From the NCBI GenBank assembly GCA_030614585.1, contig JAUWTT010000299.1, positions 1 to 5,636 on the forward strand: a stretch of 5,636 nt of DNA, given 5' to 3'. This DNA comes from Acidobacteriota bacterium (lineage in GTDB: Bacteria; Acidobacteriota; UBA6911; RPQK01; JAPXNP01). Below, one piece after another: positions 4,845 through 5,636 of this stretch. The notes beneath the pieces were generated by a model. The model saw nothing but the letters and a program-made list of their open reading frames with translations. It was not told the DNA's origin and made no database searches. The position numbers and the translations under genes are program-made. Numbering within the stretch: the first letter of the stretch is position 1; every line of letters begins with the position of its first letter.

Positions 4845-5636
4845 TCAGGCGACAATGTCGTACAAAACAACCATAACGGCAAATAGCAGTGCTGAAAGAA
4901 ACTTGTAATTGCCCAGCCCTCTCCATCCGGGTGACTGCAGGGCCTCCAACGGACTCGACCAGACCAGCTTTTCACTTGCAGGAGTATGCTGATGTGCGAC
5001 CAGGAGTGAAGCTAATCCCTGGATCAAGACGCAGATTACAAACAAATAGAATGTCGCCATCATCGGTGGCATGTCCCAGCCACTCTCCTCTTTGAACCAG
5101 TCCAGCAGAAACACAATCAAGCCCAGAGTCGAGCCCAGGTAAAGGGTAAGTTGCGCTGCGAAACCGGATGCGCGTCGCCAGAACACACCCAGCACGAAAA
5201 CAGCGGTGATCGGCGGGGCGATGTAACAGATCAAGGCAATGATTCCCTGATAGATGCTTTCGTAGCGCCCCACAAAAGGTGACCAGATGATGGCTGCAAC
5301 CATTGCACCGAAGGTCACGACACGACCGATCAAGACGAGCTTGTGATCACTGGTCTGCGGGCGCCAGCGCCGATAGATGTCGTAACTGAACAGGGTGGCA
5401 ATTGAATTCAAGGCTCCCGAAACGGTACCCATCAGCGCCGCTAACAGGGCCGCAGCGACAACGCCCTTCAGTCCAACCGGCAACAGGTGATGAATCATAA
5501 AGGCGTAAGTGTTCGCCGTATCGTTCAGTTCGTCCGGCAACCTGCCCTGTAAGACGAGCACGTAGCACATCAATCCCGGCAGCACGAAGAGGAACACCGG
5601 GAGGATTTTGATGAATCCGGCAAACAAAGGTCCTAC
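4845..5636 (-). CDS. Sodium:solute symporter (SSS family), C-terminal half
   Basis: The frame is open to the right edge (GTA-GGA-CCT-TTG...), leaving 263 residues of a family usually 450-600 long; the start lies outside the window. About seven membrane segments are visible. They include FIKILPVFLFVLPG near the start, AALLAALMGTVSGALNS, and FYLFVICVLIQGLASL. The motif LMGTVSGALNSIATLFSYDIYRR corresponds to the conserved helix of SGLT-like transporters that contributes the Na2 sodium site, followed by the DIYRR cytoplasmic turn. It is an inner-membrane transporter coupling Na+ to uptake of a solute, most often a sugar in SGLT-like members. Its neighbours (mutarotase-like, isomerase-like and oxidoreductase genes) favour a monosaccharide, but the specificity residues are mostly outside the window. 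It ends in TGA, showing that TGA is a normal stop in this genome. Confidence 0.9.
   Translation of the reverse strand, partial: VGPLFAGFIKILPVFLFVLPGLMCYVLVLQGRLPDELNDTANTYAFMIHHLLPVGLKGVVAAALLAALMGTVSGALNSIATLFSYDIYRRWRPQTSDHKLVLIGRVVTFGAMVAAIIWSPFVGRYESIYQGIIALICYIAPPITAVFVLGVFWRRASGFAAQLTLYLGSTLGLIVFLLDWFKEESGWDMPPMMATFYLFVICVLIQGLASLLVAHQHTPASEKLVWSSPLEALQSPGWRGLGNYKFLSALLFAVMVVLYDIVA

Overview
The window is a bacterial chromosomal segment of moderate GC content. It probably comes from a Gram-negative, environmental, polysaccharide-using lineage. Tat-exported Gfo/Idh/MocA oxidoreductases, a Tat-exported sugar-isomerase-like protein, a UroD-family methyltransferase, an L-rhamnose mutarotase-like lipoprotein and an SSS symporter found together are typical of Planctomycetota, Latescibacterota, Hydrogenedentota, Poribacteria and similar groups. 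The sequence alone does not let me choose among these. No rRNA, tRNA, CRISPR array or insertion sequence is visible.

Almost everything lies on the minus strand. Read right to left (5' to 3' on that strand): the C-terminal half of a sodium:solute symporter (4845-5636, open at the window edge); a 275-nt gap with GC-rich hairpins; an L-rhamnose mutarotase-family lipoprotein whose frame is broken by one base in a run of eight T (4158-4569); a UroD/MtaA-like methyltransferase (2994-4118); a lone plus-strand PilZ protein (2595-2894); a roughly 500-nt divergent intergenic region with a good sigma70-type promoter and a near-perfect dyad; a Tat-exported L-fucose-isomerase-like protein (554-2098); a 403-nt stretch with no convincing gene; and the first 50 codons of a Tat-exported Gfo/Idh/MocA oxidoreductase (1-150).

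The most notable observation is in the isomerase-like gene. Its frame meets TGA at codon 460, but the same frame continues for 54 well-formed, domain-like codons to a second TGA at 554. A 6-bp hairpin with an AGUU loop starts 15 nt after the UGA, which matches the placement and loop rule of bacterial SECIS elements. Either this is an undescribed selenoprotein in a sugar-isomerase-like family, or it is a very recent nonsense change or base error in an otherwise intact gene.

Taken together, the genes suggest uptake and remodelling of a deoxysugar-type or similar monosaccharide. Import would be by the Na+ symporter, anomer interconversion by a membrane-anchored mutarotase, and isomerisation and oxidation/reduction by Tat-exported enzymes. 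The substrate is inferred from family membership only.
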